Assembly (NCBI GenBank): GCA_046758865.1
Contig: JBHIBD010000102.1
Span: forward strand, 1-5,853
DNA from: JBHIBD01 sp046758865
GTDB taxonomy: Bacteria; Planctomycetota; Brocadiia; Brocadiales; Bathyanammoxibiaceae
DNA: 5,853 nucleotides
Direction of reading: 5' to 3'
This document shows, one piece after another, positions 4,379-5,853 of this stretch; position 1 is the first letter of the stretch, and every line of letters starts with the position of its first letter. The notes beneath the pieces were generated by a model. The model had not been told where the DNA came from and did no database searches. It saw only the letters and a program-made list of their open reading frames with translations. Both the position numbers and the translations under genes were made by a program.

Positions 4379-5853
4379 GTGGACGGCAGGCGCTATGCAG
4401 AGGTAGTAGTTAATGCGCCTATTGGCAAGACACTTCATTATAGTGTACCCGACACCTTGTCGGCTGAAATAGGCATAGGCAAGCGCGTAAAGGTGCCTCT
4501 CGGTAATAGGTTGGTAAGCGGTTACTGCGTGGGTCTAACAGACGCTCCCTCCAACATCGCTGCGAAAAAGATCAAGAACGTGGTTGCGGTACAGGATGGC
4601 TATTTGTCTATGGACCCATCCATGCTCCGTCTCACCCACCAGATATCCCAGCGTTACCATTGTCCCTGGGGCGATGCCATTGAGGTGGCACTTCCTGCGG
4701 CCATAAAGAGGGGGCACAAGGCAAGGAAAATAAGGGCACTAAGACTGGCAAGGGGCCGGGATGAGATAAAAGTCGAGCTAGCGGCCCTAAGTAAGAGGGG
4801 CCCCAGGCAGGCAAAGGCCCTGCGGATACTCCTTGAGGCTGATGATCGGATTACGGTTCGCGAGCTTTCACGCCTCAGCGGTTGCAGTTCCTCAAGCATT
4901 AAGACCCTTGTGAGACGTAAGTTAGTAGAGCTTTACGAGTTGGGTCCCCGTGTAAACGGCCTGGCCAAGGTGCATATCTCTAAATCTCCACATCTGACCC
5001 CCACCATAGAACAACAACACGCGCTGGATCTGATAATGTCAAAGCTGGTGGAGGATAAGTTTGGTGTGGTGTTACTTCAGGGGGTAACGGGCAGTGGCAA
5101 GACGGAGGTCTACTTGCAGGCCATCAGTGAGGTCGTCCGAAAGGGCCTCGGAGCCATTGTGCTGGTTCCGGAGGTCTCCCTAACACCCCAGACCATTGAG
5201 CGCTTTAGTGCACGGTTTGACAATGTTTCCGTACTACACAGCTATCTCACGGGGGCTGAGCACCATGCCCAGTGGCAAGCGATAAGAAATGGCGTATCTC
5301 AAGTGGTTATTGGTGCGCGTTCCGCTGTCTTTGCACCCCTTAAGAGACTGGGATTGGTGGTGGTTGACGAGGAGCATGAGTCCACCTATAAGCAGGACAA
5401 TTCACCACGCTATCATGCCAGGGACGTGGCCGTCATGAGGGCAAAAGAGGAGGGTGCGGTGGTGATACTTGGTTCAGCTACTCCGTCGCTGGAGAGCTAT
5501 TTTAATGCCCTGACCGGTAACTATAGCAGGGCTACCTTAACAAAGCGCATAGGAGATAGACCGCTACCCCCCGTGGAGGTGGTGGATATAAGGCAAGAAT
5601 TCCACGTGGGCAGGGCAACACGGCTGCTCTCACACCGGCTGGAGCACTATATGCGACAGAGTTTGTCCAGGGGGGAACAGGTAATCCTGTTTCTAAATAA
5701 AAGGGGATTTTCACCCTTTGTTAGCTGTCCAAGGTGTGGGTATGTGCTCAGATGTGATAGGTGCGATATTGCCCTTACCTATCACAAGAGGTATCATGTT
5801 GCCCTCTGCCATTACTGTCACGGAGAGGCGCATCCGCCGGAGAAGTGTCCTGA
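4379..5853 (+). CDS. priA: Primosomal protein N' (replication restart helicase PriA), 3' end beyond window
   Basis: An uninterrupted frame of 491 codons from GTG 4379 to the right edge; full PriA is usually about 700-800 residues, so roughly the last third is missing. PriA is a 3'-5' superfamily 2 helicase that binds stalled or repaired forks and reloads the replicative helicase DnaB. Seen in order: an N-terminal 3'-DNA-binding domain (YAEVVVNAPIGKTLHYSVP, 6-24, through about 105); a winged-helix-like region (about 143-190, ITVRELSRLSGCSSSSIKTL); Walker A GVTGSGKTE (235-243); VPEVSLTPQ (263-271); GARSAVFAP (312-320); Walker B DEEH (330-333); and GSATPS (365-370). The zinc-binding insertion within the helicase has cysteines C450/C453, C459/C462, C477/C480 and C490, the eighth expected just past the window end. 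All motifs are intact, indicating a functional enzyme. It is transcribed divergently from leuB. Confidence 0.96.
   Translation, partial: MDGRRYAEVVVNAPIGKTLHYSVPDTLSAEIGIGKRVKVPLGNRLVSGYCVGLTDAPSNIAAKKIKNVVAVQDGYLSMDPSMLRLTHQISQRYHCPWGDAIEVALPAAIKRGHKARKIRALRLARGRDEIKVELAALSKRGPRQAKALRILLEADDRITVRELSRLSGCSSSSIKTLVRRKLVELYELGPRVNGLAKVHISKSPHLTPTIEQQHALDLIMSKLVEDKFGVVLLQGVTGSGKTEVYLQAISEVVRKGLGAIVLVPEVSLTPQTIERFSARFDNVSVLHSYLTGAEHHAQWQAIRNGVSQVVIGARSAVFAPLKRLGLVVVDEEHESTYKQDNSPRYHARDVAVMRAKEEGAVVILGSATPSLESYFNALTGNYSRATLTKRIGDRPLPPVEVVDIRQEFHVGRATRLLSHRLEHYMRQSLSRGEQVILFLNKRGFSPFVSCPRCGYVLRCDRCDIALTYHKRYHVALCHYCHGEAHPPEKCP

Noticed and set aside
4535..4899. Three overlapping minus-strand open frames inside priA
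   Set aside because: They are antisense to a clearly motif-bearing priA frame, have low-complexity Pro/Leu/Ser/Arg composition and no ribosome sites; they are shadow frames.
5532..5714. Minus-strand 60-codon open frame in priA
   Set aside because: It lies antisense to the helicase core, has no start signals and is Pro-rich by composition only.
1..5853. CRISPR arrays, tRNA genes, insertion sequences or terminators
   Set aside because: No regularly spaced repeats, cloverleaf-like segments, transposase motifs or GC-rich hairpin plus T-run were found; both transcription units leave the window before ending.

Overview
The window reads as ordinary chromosomal DNA from a Gram-negative bacterium. 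Two things support this: a lipid A biosynthesis kinase (LpxK), which implies an LPS-containing outer membrane, and housekeeping genes packed in operon style. The phylum cannot be fixed from the sequence alone. The LeuB-type protein is the short variant I associate with Desulfobacterota/Geobacter-like, Nitrospirota-like and some Planctomycetota genomes, so one of those is a reasonable guess. I see no mobile element, CRISPR array, tRNA or rRNA.

Layout. A compact 176-bp divergent promoter region (4203-4378) separates two transcription units. Leftward (minus strand) runs a tightly packed five-gene cluster: leuB (4202-3141), an HNH endonuclease-family gene (3138-2503), lpxK (starting at 2492 or 2537, ending at 1422), a conserved protein distantly resembling deoxyhypusine synthase (start 1419 or 1425, ending at 460), and the N-terminal part of an exported protein (starting at 440 and leaving the window at base 1). 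Gaps are 2 to 19 bases or small overlaps, so co-transcription and translational coupling are likely. Rightward (plus strand) is priA, the primosomal replication-restart helicase, starting at GTG 4379 and still open at the window end, so its last third or so is missing.

Regulation. Both units have readable sigma70-type promoters. That of priA is close to consensus (TTGACA, 17-bp spacer, extended -10 TGCTAAAAT); that of leuB is TTGAAA, 17 bp, TAAAAT. A short perfect inverted repeat lies between the two -35 boxes, and an imperfect palindrome covers the predicted leuB start point; both are possible operator sites.

How the genes fit together. There is no single obvious pathway: leucine synthesis, a nuclease-fold protein, lipid A phosphorylation and a DHS-like protein share one transcript. 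The part most worth following up is the DHS-like protein coupled to lpxK. It appears to lack any lysine in its C-terminal 51 residues, the region where true deoxyhypusine synthase carries its catalytic lysine, so its chemistry is probably different and unknown. I did not find strong evidence of a wholly new multi-gene system.
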